64,000 nt of DNA from NCBI RefSeq assembly GCF_011684115.1, contig NZ_JAADJV010000003.1, positions 62,001 through 126,000 of the forward strand. Direction: 5' to 3'. Positions within the stretch are counted from its first letter, which is position 1; every line of letters starts with the position of its first letter. The DNA comes from Rahnella aceris (GTDB lineage Bacteria; Pseudomonadota; Gammaproteobacteria; Enterobacterales; Enterobacteriaceae). The notes beneath the pieces are model-generated. The model had not been told where the DNA came from and made no database searches. It worked only from the letters and a program-made list of their open reading frames with translations. The translations under genes and the position numbers were made by a program. Shown here piece by piece: positions 18,030 through 27,621 of the stretch.

Positions 18030-18931
18030 CGATTTCCCTTGATTCCGTCACGCTCAGCGCGGGCGACGAAAAACGTCAGCGCGTGAAAAGGGCGTTTGGC
18101 CGGGCGGGCCATTTTCTGTGGCAGATGGCGTGTAATCCGCTGACCGCCATCGGTGGCGCGATTGTTCTGGTGCTGATGATTGTGGCGGTTTTTGCGCCGT
18201 GGATCGCACCGTTTCATCCGCTGGTGCAGGATTTAAACAATGCGCTCAGCCCGCCGTCGGCGGCGCACTGGTTCGGCACTGACGAGTTTGGCCGCGATAT
18301 CTTCAGCCGTCTGGTGTATGGCTCGCGTATCACGCTGTATATCGTGTTGCTGGTGTCGGTTACCGTCGGGCCGCTCGGTTTGCTGCTTGGCGTTACCGCC
18401 GGTTATTTCGGCGGGAAAACCGACATGGTGCTGATGCGCGTCACTGACATCTTCATCTCGTTCCCGAGTCTGGTGCTGGCGCTGGCATTTGTCGCGGCAC
18501 TCGGGCCGGGGCTGGAACATGTGGTGATCGCCATTACGCTCACCGCCTGGCCACCGATTGCGCGTCTGGCGCGGGCCGAAACGCTCTCGCTGCGACAGGC
18601 TGACTTTATCTCAGCGGTACGTTTGCAGGGCGCGAGTCCGCTGCGGGTGTTGTGGCGTCACATTGTGCCGCTGTGCCTGCCGTCGGTGATCATCCGTATC
18701 ACCATGAATATGGCGGGGATTATCCTGACCGCAGCCGGTCTGGGTTTCCTCGGGCTTGGCGCCCAGCCGCCGGATCCGGAGTGGGGCGCAATGATATCCA
18801 GCGGCCGTACGTACATGATGGAGTGCTGGTGGGTGGCGACTATTCCCGGTCTGGCGATCCTGATTAACAGCCTGGCGTTCAACTTTTTAGGAGATGGCCT
18901 TCGTGACATTCTCGATCCCCGAAATGACTGA
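18026..18931 (+). CDS. ABC transporter permease (DppC/OppC type)
   Basis: A 301-residue inner-membrane protein. The N-terminal DppC_N segment (NPLTAIGGAIVLVLMIVAVFAPWIAPFHPL) is followed by FGTDEFGRDIFSRLVYGSRITL, the standard DppC signature. The EAA loop is DFISAVRLQGASPLRVLWRHIVPLCLPSVI, and the last span is LGFLGLGAQPPDPEWGAMI. It partners the preceding permease. Its 3' end overlaps the next ATPase gene. Confidence 0.93.
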   Translation: MTISLDSVTLSAGDEKRQRVKRAFGRAGHFLWQMACNPLTAIGGAIVLVLMIVAVFAPWIAPFHPLVQDLNNALSPPSAAHWFGTDEFGRDIFSRLVYGSRITLYIVLLVSVTVGPLGLLLGVTAGYFGGKTDMVLMRVTDIFISFPSLVLALAFVAALGPGLEHVVIAITLTAWPPIARLARAETLSLRQADFISAVRLQGASPLRVLWRHIVPLCLPSVIIRITMNMAGIILTAAGLGFLGLGAQPPDPEWGAMISSGRTYMMECWWVATIPGLAILINSLAFNFLGDGLRDILDPRND

Positions 18932-19769
18932 CGCTCCGGCGTTACTCGATGTGCAGGATTTGCACGTCAGCTTTGTGAATGGCCGTCAGGTCACGCAGGC
19001 AGTACGCGGCGTGTCTTTCCAGCTCGGGCGCGAAAAACTGGCGATAGTCGGTGAATCCGGATCGGGTAAATCCACCGTGGGGCGTGCGCTGCTGCATCTG
19101 CATCCGTCGAAAGCGCGTATCACCGCCAGCAAAATGCAGTTCGCCGATGTGGATTTGCTGCACGCCAGCCCGGCGCAGATGCGACAGGTGCGCGGTAAGC
19201 GGATTTCAATGATTATGCAGGACCCGAAATATTCGCTGAATCCGGTGCTGTGCGTCGGCGATCAGATTGCCGAAGCGTGGCGCTCGCACCACAAATGTTC
19301 CTATAACGATGCTAAAAGCAAAGTGCTGAACATGCTCGACGTGGTGCGTATCCGCGAACCTGAACGTGTATACGGCCTGTATCCGCACGAGATTTCCGGC
19401 GGACAGGGGCAGCGCATCATGATCGCGATGATGCTGATCACTGACCCGGAAATGGTGATTGCCGATGAGCCGACCTCGGCGCTTGATGTGTCCGTGCGTT
19501 TGCAGGTGCTGGCGCTGCTTGATGACCTGGTGAAAACCCGCGGTCTGGGGCTGATATTTATCAGTCACGACATCAATCTGGTGCGCAGTTTCTGCGACCG
19601 CGTGCTGGTGATGTACGCCGGGCGCATTGTCGAATCCATTGCCGCAACCGATCTGGATAACGCGCAGCATCCGTACACCCGTGGTCTGCTGAACGCGTTG
19701 CCGGACATGGATAACCGCCGTTATCCGCTGCCGGTGATGCAACGTCAGGCCAGCTGGCTGACCGATTAA
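18894..19769 (+). CDS. ABC transporter ATP-binding protein (DppD/OppD type)
   Basis: A 291-residue ATPase. Walker A is VGESGSGKST, the Q-loop is at MIMQDPKYSLNPVL, the signature is ISGGQGQRIMIAM (first Ser of LSGGQ replaced by the conservative I-S-G-G form), Walker B is EMVIADEPTSALDV, and the H-loop is ISHDINLV. The HPYTRGLLNALPD tail is the oligopeptide-type extension. The start is uncertain: ATG 18894 immediately abuts AGGAG with no spacing, GTG 18903 has the best spacing (nine bases), and ATG 18924 overlaps the DppC stop. All keep the same domain. Confidence 0.92.
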   Translation: MAFVTFSIPEMTDAPALLDVQDLHVSFVNGRQVTQAVRGVSFQLGREKLAIVGESGSGKSTVGRALLHLHPSKARITASKMQFADVDLLHASPAQMRQVRGKRISMIMQDPKYSLNPVLCVGDQIAEAWRSHHKCSYNDAKSKVLNMLDVVRIREPERVYGLYPHEISGGQGQRIMIAMMLITDPEMVIADEPTSALDVSVRLQVLALLDDLVKTRGLGLIFISHDINLVRSFCDRVLVMYAGRIVESIAATDLDNAQHPYTRGLLNALPDMDNRRYPLPVMQRQASWLTD

Positions 19770-19778
19770 GGAGCACGT

Positions 19779-20564
<786 letters not shown>

Positions 20565-20571
20565 GAAGGAT

Positions 20572-20609
20572 AAAAGGCCACTGTAGCGGCAGTGATGCAG
20601 CGGCCTTTT
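20572..20609 (+). terminator. Terminator of the enolase/ABC importer operon
   Basis: AAAAGGCC (20572-20579) pairs with GGCCTTTT (20602-20609), and the interior CTG/CAG and CTG-like bases add further pairing. A T-run ends the structure. The tail overlaps the stop codon of the opposite-strand vgrG remnant. Confidence 0.75.
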
Positions 20610-21027
20610 TACCTCTTATCCCTGATCCTGCCCAGTTTCATCGTCACCTGCTCCGGCATTTTATCCAGATTATCTTCCCGCAATCCCAGCACCACGTTGT
20701 AACCCGCGAACAGAGTGCGATCGCCCAGACGCGGCAGCGGTGCGCATCTTTCCCCGTGCGGGTAAACGCTATCTCATAGCGCAGAATATCGCTGATAGCC
20801 TCGCTGCCGCTGCCGCTGCCGCTGCCGCTGCCGCTGCCGCTGCCGCTGCCGCTGCCGCTGCCGCTGCCGCTGCCGCTGCCGCTGCCGCTGCCGCTGCCGC
20901 TGCCGCTGAACCTGAGCACCGAAATATCGATGCCGGGCTGCTGAGATTCAAGTCTTTTAAGACGTAGCTGATAATGGTTGTGGACCGGTAATTTACTGCC
21001 TGCAATAATATATTCCTGAATGCTCAT
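20609..21027 (-). pseudogene. VgrG-like N-terminal fragment broken by a repeat expansion and frameshift
   Basis: Starting at ATG 21027 (MSIQEYIIAGSKLPVHNHYQL) the frame resembles the N-terminal domain of a type VI secretion VgrG spike protein: VLRFSGS...EAISDILRYEIAFTRTGKD matches the usual L-x-F-x-G-x-E-A-L/I-S-x-x-x-RYxIxFT pattern. Inside the SGS element lies a (SerGly)n run of about 17 units (20803-20908). After about 20755 coding character moves to another frame (PLPRLGDRTLFAGYNVVLGL ... GRIRDKR, stop TAA 20609-20611), which I do not recognise. A VgrG is normally over 600 residues, so this is a remnant. No other T6SS genes are present nearby. Confidence 0.55.
20803..20908. repeat. (GCTGCC)17 hexanucleotide tandem repeat
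   Basis: Seventeen exact head-to-tail copies of GCTGCC fill 20803-20904, with a partial eighteenth (GCTG) to 20908. On the minus strand the open frame reads alternating Ser-Gly, and on the plus strand alternate frames read poly-Ala. Because each unit is six bases, gain or loss of copies keeps frame. The perfect copy identity points to recent slippage. Confidence 0.98.
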
Positions 21028-21256
21028 TTTTAATTCCCTTTGACACAACGCAGCATATGGCCGGTTAATCGACACCCTGTTTACTGGTTATGAAATGAAT
21101 CCATTGTGTTTCGTTAACATAATGCCAGATAAGTGCCGGCGCAGCGGCTCAGAATTGAACGGTAGTGTATGAGTGGATTGAGGGATGTAGTTCAGGGTTG
21201 ACAGAATGGCGGAAGCTGTTTAATTTCGTTGATACTATCAACTAACAGAGTTAAAA

Positions 21257-22237
21257 ATGACGGCCATTCATTCGATTCGCACCGAGCTGCGTTACCTTGT
21301 CAGGGAGCTCGGGTTGCTGGATAAAAACTGTTTTCGCTCGGGTTTATCTCTTACGCAGGCGCATCTGCTGACCTATCTTTCAAAGAACGGCGTGACGTCT
21401 TTTGCTGAGTTATGCCTGCAACTGAGCATGGATAAGGCCTCGCTAAGCCGTACGCTGAACGTGCTGGCCGGAAAAAATTATGTTGAACCGGTCACCGGAG
21501 AGAGAGACAAGCGGCAAAAAAGTTTTCAGCTGACGACGGCAGGTGCGCAGTGTTTAGCCGCGGCTGATGCTTCGGCGGATAATGAATTTTCATTTGTTCA
21601 AAATGCAATGGAATTACAGCAAGCGCAGGAAATAATTAATGGGTTACGTGCGTTGAGAATAAATACTTTCCGGCGGAATGCCGCACGTCATCCGCAAAGA
21701 ATACAAATTGAAATTATGCGCAGTAATTACCTTCCCGAAGTGACAAAACTCTTAATGGAGACTTTTTCGCAGGAACAGAATATTCCGCAGGCGCTTATTC
21801 TGTTACCCGCAGAGCTTAAAACTAAATGCTGGATAGTTCGCTCGGGAGAATATGTTCTGGGCACTGTCGCCTGCTGGCAGGAAAATAACGAATGGCACTG
21901 GGGAAGGTTTGCCGTTAATCCTTGTTATCGCGGGATGGGCATCGGCAGGCAACTGGCGCGGGTTTCCCTGACGGAGATGCTTGAAGAAACAGATAACGTG
22001 ATAATGGAGGCGCGGGATTCCACGGTCAGGATCATCAGCGAGCTGGGTGGAAAAATCACCGGGCCCACCCGTGATTTCTACGGCATGCCCATCACCCCGA
22101 TGCATCTGAAAAAAGAAGATTTTGAGCACGTAACAGAACAGCGAAAAAATACACGCCTGACCGGAGATTGTCATGAGGCGAAATTGAGTCCGGCCGGTCA
22201 TCAGGGCGGCAGTACCGTCAGATTGGCGCGAAAATAA
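21257..22237 (+). CDS. MarR-family regulator fused to a GNAT acetyltransferase domain
   Basis: A 326-residue protein with two domains. Residues 1-145 are a MarR-type winged helix (LSLTQAHLLTYLSKNGVTSFAELCLQLSMDKASLSRTLNVLAGKNYVEPVTGERDKRQKSFQLTTAG). Residues about 150-275 are a GNAT fold with the acetyl-CoA loop RFAVNPCYRGMGIGRQLARVSL. Such MarR-GNAT fusions are known in bacteria, and both DNA binding and acetylation of a small molecule are plausible. It is convergent with the ABC operon and ends 16 bases from it. It is preceded by an AT-rich segment but no obvious operator. Confidence 0.88.
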   Translation: MTAIHSIRTELRYLVRELGLLDKNCFRSGLSLTQAHLLTYLSKNGVTSFAELCLQLSMDKASLSRTLNVLAGKNYVEPVTGERDKRQKSFQLTTAGAQCLAAADASADNEFSFVQNAMELQQAQEIINGLRALRINTFRRNAARHPQRIQIEIMRSNYLPEVTKLLMETFSQEQNIPQALILLPAELKTKCWIVRSGEYVLGTVACWQENNEWHWGRFAVNPCYRGMGIGRQLARVSLTEMLEETDNVIMEARDSTVRIISELGGKITGPTRDFYGMPITPMHLKKEDFEHVTEQRKNTRLTGDCHEAKLSPAGHQGGSTVRLARK

Positions 22238-22253
22238 TGATTCAGGTAACAGT

Positions 22254-24041
22254 TCAGCCAGCCCTGACGGTTTTTTTCCAGCGCAAACTGCTCATCGTCA
22301 CCGCCATCACGGACAGCAGCGCCAGCGCACCGGCAGGCGCGAGCACACTCCACGGGGCGCGTTCAATATACGGCATCCCTTCCGCCAGCACGCGTCCCCA
22401 TTCCGGGGCGGGCGGGGATTCGCCAAGCCCGAGAAAACCTAATGATGCCAGCGCCAGCGCGATGCCCGGTAAACGCAGCAGGGCGTGGCGCAACAGCGGA
22501 CCTGCCAGCGCAGGAAACACATAAAATACATTACGGCGCAATGCACCCACGCCAATGACCGCAAGCATCTGCATGTATGGCCTTGCGCGGATTTCGGCCA
22601 CCAGCGCGGCGGTATGTGCTGCCAGCGGCGCCCAGCTTACGGCGGTGACGGCAATCGCCGCGCCGGTGGCGGTTGGGCCATTGATGGCAGCGATCACCAG
22701 CCCGGCAATGACCGGCGGCAGTGCGTTAGTGACTTCAATCGGGCCGGTCATAGCACGGGGAAAAGCACCGGTAATCACGCCTGCGAGCAGGCAAATCAGT
22801 GAAACACTCAGTGCCTGCAAACAGGTGCTGAATGTGCCACGCGCCACGCGGGCGAGAAGGTCACGACCCATCGCGTCAGCGCCAAACGGCAAAGCGAAAG
22901 AGGGGGATTGCAGGCGCAAATACTCTGATGTCAGCGGGTCGCGCGGCAAACCGGCGAGAACCATAACGACCAGAACGCTCAGACAAAGCCACGGCAGCCA
23001 TGCCCGCTGTTTCTCGGGCGTGGCATCGGGTTGCGGAACCGGCACCGCACCCAATGACAACGCACGTCCCAGTAATATCCGCCGCATGCCGCCCGTCAGC
23101 ATGCCGATGGCGGAGGCCAGCAGCAGCAGGATCAGCACGCCGGTTTGTAACGCCGGTAAATCTCCCGCCGCCGCCGCGCCCAGCGTAGCGCGCCCCAGGC
23201 CGGGGATGGCGAAGACTTTTTCCACCGCGATTGCACCGCCGGTCAGCGACACCAGCACCAGTCCGGTTAACGGCATTACCCCGGGCAATGCGCGGCGGAT
23301 AATGGCCAGTGCGGTATGGCGGCGCGAAATGCCCAGCACGCTCCAGGTGGTCAGCCAGCTTTCATTAAAGACACCGCTGAGGGCATCGGAATACAGCCGC
23401 CCGAGATAGCCACCCGCCGGAATGCCCAGCGCCAGCGCAGGCAGCACAGCGTAATACCAGCCGGACCAGCCATAAGGCGGGAAAAATTTCAGCCAGACAG
23501 CGCCGGTAATCAGCAGCACCGACGCCAGTAAAAACTCGGGCAGCGCGGTCAGCAGTGCGGCCAGAAAACCGGCCGGGCGTGCCGTGCCGCCCTGCAAGCC
23601 ACGAATCATCGTGCCCGCGCATAACAGCAGTGCAATCAGAAACGCCACGCCAGCGGAAACCGCCATCAGCGTCAGTGAAACGCCGGTGGCCCGCAACATG
23701 CCGGGTAAAACCGGCATGCCGGATACCCAGGAAATTCCCGCGTCACCCCGCAACAAACCGGCCAGCCAGTGGGTCAGTGCATGCCACGGCCCCTGATCTA
23801 ACCCCAGAGTAAGGCGGATCGCATTGAGCGTTTCTGCCGTGGCTTCCTGCTCACCGGATTTTGCGCGCAGCAAGGTCAGTGCCGGATCACTGCCCGACAG
23901 CCACGGCAACAGGCCGATCAATACCACGATGGCGGCCAGCGTCAGCAAGCGCGAAATCAGCGGTATCCACGCGCCGCCGGTCTGGCTCATGCGAACACGG
24001 CTGACGGCCATGCAGGTGCGGCAATACAGAGATTCACTCAT
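22254..24041 (-). CDS. Fused double ABC permease (DppB-DppC in one chain)
   Basis: A 595-residue protein holding two permease domains that are normally separate. The N-half (about residues 28-325) is DppB-like, with an EAA loop at ISRRHTALAIIRRALPGVMP and the VEKVFAIPGLGRATL motif. The C-half (about 345-595) is DppC-like, with FGADAMGRDLLARVARGTF, an EAA loop at GALRRNVFYVFPALAGPLL and LGFLGLGESPPAPEWGRVL. A proline- and charge-rich linker (about 326-345) joins them. The start overlaps the SBP stop (TGATG), so it is coupled. Single-chain permeases are unusual in nickel/peptide/opine importers. Confidence 0.9.
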   Translation of the reverse strand: MSESLYCRTCMAVSRVRMSQTGGAWIPLISRLLTLAAIVVLIGLLPWLSGSDPALTLLRAKSGEQEATAETLNAIRLTLGLDQGPWHALTHWLAGLLRGDAGISWVSGMPVLPGMLRATGVSLTLMAVSAGVAFLIALLLCAGTMIRGLQGGTARPAGFLAALLTALPEFLLASVLLITGAVWLKFFPPYGWSGWYYAVLPALALGIPAGGYLGRLYSDALSGVFNESWLTTWSVLGISRRHTALAIIRRALPGVMPLTGLVLVSLTGGAIAVEKVFAIPGLGRATLGAAAAGDLPALQTGVLILLLLASAIGMLTGGMRRILLGRALSLGAVPVPQPDATPEKQRAWLPWLCLSVLVVMVLAGLPRDPLTSEYLRLQSPSFALPFGADAMGRDLLARVARGTFSTCLQALSVSLICLLAGVITGAFPRAMTGPIEVTNALPPVIAGLVIAAINGPTATGAAIAVTAVSWAPLAAHTAALVAEIRARPYMQMLAVIGVGALRRNVFYVFPALAGPLLRHALLRLPGIALALASLGFLGLGESPPAPEWGRVLAEGMPYIERAPWSVLAPAGALALLSVMAVTMSSLRWKKTVRAG

Positions 24042-25549
24042 CAGTCGGCCTGAACCGCACGTTGTGTCGCGGCATTGATTAATGTGCGTTCACGCGGGTC
24101 GCGCACTGCATCACGAATATCCGCTGCTTCGCCCTGAATCACCCGTTCATGCAACATTGGAATGGCGGCATCCGTGGCGAGGATCAGGTTTTCAGCCTGC
24201 ATGATCGCCTGGCGGCGTTCAGCGCCAGCCGGAATAACGGCAGCCTTTTGCAGCGCCTGATCGATGTCAGGGCGGCAAAGCTGCGCAATGTTAAACGACC
24301 CTTTGCAGGCAAAATCGCTGTACATATAGGCCACCGGGTCGCCGGAATCCAGCACCGTCGCACGGGATAAAATAAAGGCATCGAACTTGCCTGCCAGCGC
24401 GTCAGATTCGATTTGTGAGTATTCGCGCACTACCTGTGTCACGGTAAAACCGGCGGCCTTCAGTTGTTGCGCAAGATACACCGCCACCTCCGGCAGTTCA
24501 GCGCGGTCACTGAATGTCGCTAACGTGATGGTTTCACCGGCCGGTTTACGGGCAGCTACCGGATGGCTCACCGGCTGGCGCAGTTGTGCTGCCCAGGGGA
24601 GTGCCGGGCCGAGCAGACCCTGCGCCACATCTGCGCGTTTTTCGTAGACATTATCCACCAGTTGCTGACGGTTAATCGCCTCGCGAACGGCGGCACGCAG
24701 CGCCGGATCCTGCATGACACCGAGGCGCGTATTGAGATACAGCGTGTTGGTGCGCGGCATCGGCACCTCGTGGATTAAGTTCTGATCGAGCAGCGGGGCC
24801 TGAGACACGGGAATGGCTTCGACAATATCCGCCGTGCCGCTGCGTAATGCCGCGCCGCGTGCGGTGCCGTCCGGCACGAAACTGACATCAATGCCGCTGG
24901 CTTTGGCCTTTTTACCCCAGTAACCGGCGAAACGTTCAAGCCGGGCGCTGCTGGTGCCATTCACCTGCACCAGTTTAAACGGGCCGGAACCGGTATGGCG
25001 TGGATCGACCACGCCGCTGGCGCTGTAGGCTTTTTGTGAAAGAATCGCCAGTTGCGGGCTGGACAGACGCTGCGGCAGCAACGGATCCGGCAGTGCGGTG
25101 GTCACAATCACCGCCAGTGCGCCGTCAGCCACGGCGGTCAGTTGCACGCCATCCAGAATGCGCGGTTTCGGCGCGGCATGTGCGGCGACGGTCAGTGCAT
25201 TCACCACTGTGGCGGCATCAAGCGGGCTGCCGTCGTGGAATTTCACACCGGCACGCAGCGCGAAACGCCAGCTGTGATTACCGATTTTCTGCCAGCGGAT
25301 GGCCAGCGCCGGTTGCGCTTCGCCGAGCTTATCGAGCGTCACCAGCGTCTCTGCTGTACTCCAGCGTGAGAGTTTAAATGCATCGTCGCTGAGCGGCGTC
25401 AGACCGGAACGCGGCGGCTGTAACATCGCCAGCCGCAGGCGTGGATCCGCGCTTTTTTCCGGGGTTTTATCGGCTTCACTGAAGCAACCGGTCAGTAAAA
25501 GGGCAGCAGAAAGCAGCCCGGCCAGCGGGCTTACACGTAACAGAGACAT
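24041..25549 (-). CDS. ABC transporter substrate-binding lipoprotein (family 5)
   Basis: A 502-residue protein with a lipobox (LLSAALLLTG-C near residue 22), so it is probably a lipoprotein, unlike the soluble SBP of the 15-kb operon. The family 5 hallmarks are NHSWRFALRAGVKFHDGSPLDAATVVNALT and TGSGPFKLVQVNGTSSARLERFAGYWGKK. This group includes nickel-, peptide- and metal-opine-binding proteins (NikA, CntA). The Zur-like site upstream of the operon and the MFS gene next to it suggest a metal-chelate ligand, possibly zinc, but no ligand residues can be assigned by eye. Confidence 0.9.
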   Translation of the reverse strand: MSLLRVSPLAGLLSAALLLTGCFSEADKTPEKSADPRLRLAMLQPPRSGLTPLSDDAFKLSRWSTAETLVTLDKLGEAQPALAIRWQKIGNHSWRFALRAGVKFHDGSPLDAATVVNALTVAAHAAPKPRILDGVQLTAVADGALAVIVTTALPDPLLPQRLSSPQLAILSQKAYSASGVVDPRHTGSGPFKLVQVNGTSSARLERFAGYWGKKAKASGIDVSFVPDGTARGAALRSGTADIVEAIPVSQAPLLDQNLIHEVPMPRTNTLYLNTRLGVMQDPALRAAVREAINRQQLVDNVYEKRADVAQGLLGPALPWAAQLRQPVSHPVAARKPAGETITLATFSDRAELPEVAVYLAQQLKAAGFTVTQVVREYSQIESDALAGKFDAFILSRATVLDSGDPVAYMYSDFACKGSFNIAQLCRPDIDQALQKAAVIPAGAERRQAIMQAENLILATDAAIPMLHERVIQGEAADIRDAVRDPRERTLINAATQRAVQAD

Positions 25550-25562
25550 CAGAAGTTCCTTG

Positions 25563-26801
25563 TCAGATTGCAGGAGGGGGCAACTGGCGGCAGATTCGCC
25601 ACATCGCCAGCGCGCTTAAAAAGGGAACGGCGGCCAGCGCCAGCCACGGAATCACTGCGCCCGGAGACGGTGTCAGGGCGTTATCGAGCAGGCCGCCGAG
25701 CAGGAAATTGCCCGCGAGCACCGCAGCGCCGCCCATCGACGACAGCGCACCATAATGCGCACCGAGATTATGTTGCCCGGCAAAGCGCGGAATGAGATCC
25801 ATCCCGACCGGCACAATCAGCATCTGGCCGACAGTCAGCAGGGTAATCAGTAATACGGAAGGCAGCAGCCGCAGCCAGCCTTCCGGCGGTATTGTCCAGG
25901 CGAAAAGCGCCACGGCGATAAACGCGGAAGACAGCAATCCGAAGCCCGCAGGTAAAATCCGCGCCGCGCCTATCCGGCGGGAAAAACGCGCCAGCGGCAT
26001 TTGCAGAACGATCACCAGAACCGAGGCCAGCACGAACAGCGGCCCGAGGTCCTGCTCGCTGCCGCCCGAACGGCGCAGCTCCACCGGCAGCGCCAGATAC
26101 AACTGGTTGTAGCTGAACAGATAAGCGCTGTAGGCAATAATAAAGGCCACAAAACGCGGCTGACGGAAAGTCTGCCACCACGGCACAATTTTCAGTTCAG
26201 CGGCACGTTCCGGCGTGGCGGGCAGCGTGAAAAACAACACCACCAGCGCAATCAGAAACAGACCGGAGCCGGCCAGCGCCACCGGCTGAAAACCGTAACC
26301 GGACAGCAGCGATCCGAGCAATGGCCCCAGCACCGCACCCAGTTCCGCGCAGACCGCCGAGAGCGCGAACCATTCTGCCCGGCTGCGTTTTCCGGCTTTC
26401 TCGCTGTGCGTTCCTGCCTGTGCCAGCAGCGCTTCGATCGAAGGGGAAAACAGTGCGCCGCCGATGCCGGTCAGACAGGCGCCGAGAATCACCGGTGCCA
26501 GTGTGTCGGAAAGCCCGAGCAGCAGAAAACCGGTGATACGCACCACGCAGCCCAGCAGAATGATGACCCGTGCGCCGTAGCGGTCAGACAGTGCCCCGCC
26601 GAGCAAAAACATGCCCTGTTGCGAGAATGTCCGCAAACCCAGCACCAGCCCGATCGCCCAGCCGGAAAGCAATAAGTCGTCGCGCAGAAAAATCGCCAGG
26701 AACGGCACGACGGCATAAAAGCCAATGTTAAATACCAGATTGCTGGCGAGCAGCAGCGGTGGTTTTGGCGCAGAAGCGCGGGCAATGGAACGGGTCAGCA
26801 T
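25563..26801 (-). CDS. MFS exporter inside the ABC importer operon
   Basis: A 412-residue protein with 12 predicted spans. The loop 2-3 motif A is GGALSDRYGARVIILLG, with a clear repeat structure. Its place between the ATPase genes and the SBP gene recalls CntE, the MFS exporter of staphylopine in the cnt metallophore operon, and related broad-spectrum opine-type metallophore loci. The biosynthesis genes (nicotianamine synthase-like and opine dehydrogenase) are not in this window. It could also export a toxic ligand. It starts four bases after the upstream ATPase stop. Confidence 0.88.
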   Translation of the reverse strand: MLTRSIARASAPKPPLLLASNLVFNIGFYAVVPFLAIFLRDDLLLSGWAIGLVLGLRTFSQQGMFLLGGALSDRYGARVIILLGCVVRITGFLLLGLSDTLAPVILGACLTGIGGALFSPSIEALLAQAGTHSEKAGKRSRAEWFALSAVCAELGAVLGPLLGSLLSGYGFQPVALAGSGLFLIALVVLFFTLPATPERAAELKIVPWWQTFRQPRFVAFIIAYSAYLFSYNQLYLALPVELRRSGGSEQDLGPLFVLASVLVIVLQMPLARFSRRIGAARILPAGFGLLSSAFIAVALFAWTIPPEGWLRLLPSVLLITLLTVGQMLIVPVGMDLIPRFAGQHNLGAHYGALSSMGGAAVLAGNFLLGGLLDNALTPSPGAVIPWLALAAVPFLSALAMWRICRQLPPPAI

Positions 26802-26805
26802 CCGG

Positions 26806-27621
26806 TTATCCGTTAACGGTCAAAGGTAAATGAGGAATGGCCTGCAGCAGTTGCCGGGTATGCGTATGGTCCGGGGCGCGCAAAATATCCTGTGTGGCGC
26901 GGTCTTCCACAATTTTGCCGCCGTGCATTACCAGCAACCGGTCGCATAGCCCGGCCACCATCGAGATATCGTGCGTGACCATCAGCAGGCCCATGCCATT
27001 TTGCTGCGTCACCTGTTGCAGCAGTTGTTTGATCTGCCCGCGCAGGGGAAGATCCAGCCCGCTCACCGGCTCGTCGGCCACCAGAAATTGCGGGCGGATC
27101 GCCAGCGCACGGGCAATCGCTAGCCGCTGCGCCTGCCCGCCGGAGAGTCCGGCTGCCGTACGCCCTATCAACGTTTCGTTCAGGCAGACCTGCGCCATCA
27201 CGTCAGTCACGCGCAGACGGATATTGCCGCTAAACCCGAGGCGTTTCAGCGGTTCGGCAATAATCTGATAAACGGTCTGAGCCGGTGGCAGCGAACCGGC
27301 CGGATCCTGCGGAATGTACTGCACGCGCTGCCGGTATGCGCGCAGAGACCGTGCAGAGCCGGGGCGAATTTTAACACCGGCGCAATATACTTCACCGCTG
27401 TCGGGAGATTCAAGCGCCAGCAAGATTTTCAGCAGGGAGGATTTTCCGCAGCCGGACGCGCCGACCAGCCCGAGCGTTTCGTGGGGGCCGATACGCAGCG
27501 ACAGATGCTCAAAAAGCGCAGCGTGCTGCCTGCGCCAGCCGGAACGCGGCAGGGCGAAATGGCGGCTGACGTTATGCAGATGCAGAAACGGTTCGGTGGC
27601 CAGATGCAGTGAAGACTCCAT
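26806..27621 (-). CDS. ABC ATP-binding protein (DppF/NikE type)
   Basis: A 271-residue ATPase. Walker A is VGASGCGKSS, the Q-loop is YIPQDPAGSLPPAQTV, the signature is LSGGQAQRLAIARAL, Walker B is FLVADEPVSGLDL and the H-loop is VTHDISMV. The start at 27621 is chosen because the ATG overlaps the stop of the upstream ATPase (TGATG) and the family begins shortly after; a longer in-frame upstream extension lies inside the other gene and has no family character. Confidence 0.92.
   Translation of the reverse strand: MESSLHLATEPFLHLHNVSRHFALPRSGWRRQHAALFEHLSLRIGPHETLGLVGASGCGKSSLLKILLALESPDSGEVYCAGVKIRPGSARSLRAYRQRVQYIPQDPAGSLPPAQTVYQIIAEPLKRLGFSGNIRLRVTDVMAQVCLNETLIGRTAAGLSGGQAQRLAIARALAIRPQFLVADEPVSGLDLPLRGQIKQLLQQVTQQNGMGLLMVTHDISMVAGLCDRLLVMHGGKIVEDRATQDILRAPDHTHTRQLLQAIPHLPLTVNG

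Noticed and set aside
20740..20967. Poly-alanine frames across the hexanucleotide repeat
   Set aside because: They are simply other reading frames of the GCTGCC tract, without domains or start signals.
23824..24078. Small plus-strand frames opposite the metal importer operon
   Set aside because: All are antisense to genes with strong motifs; none has a ribosome-binding site.
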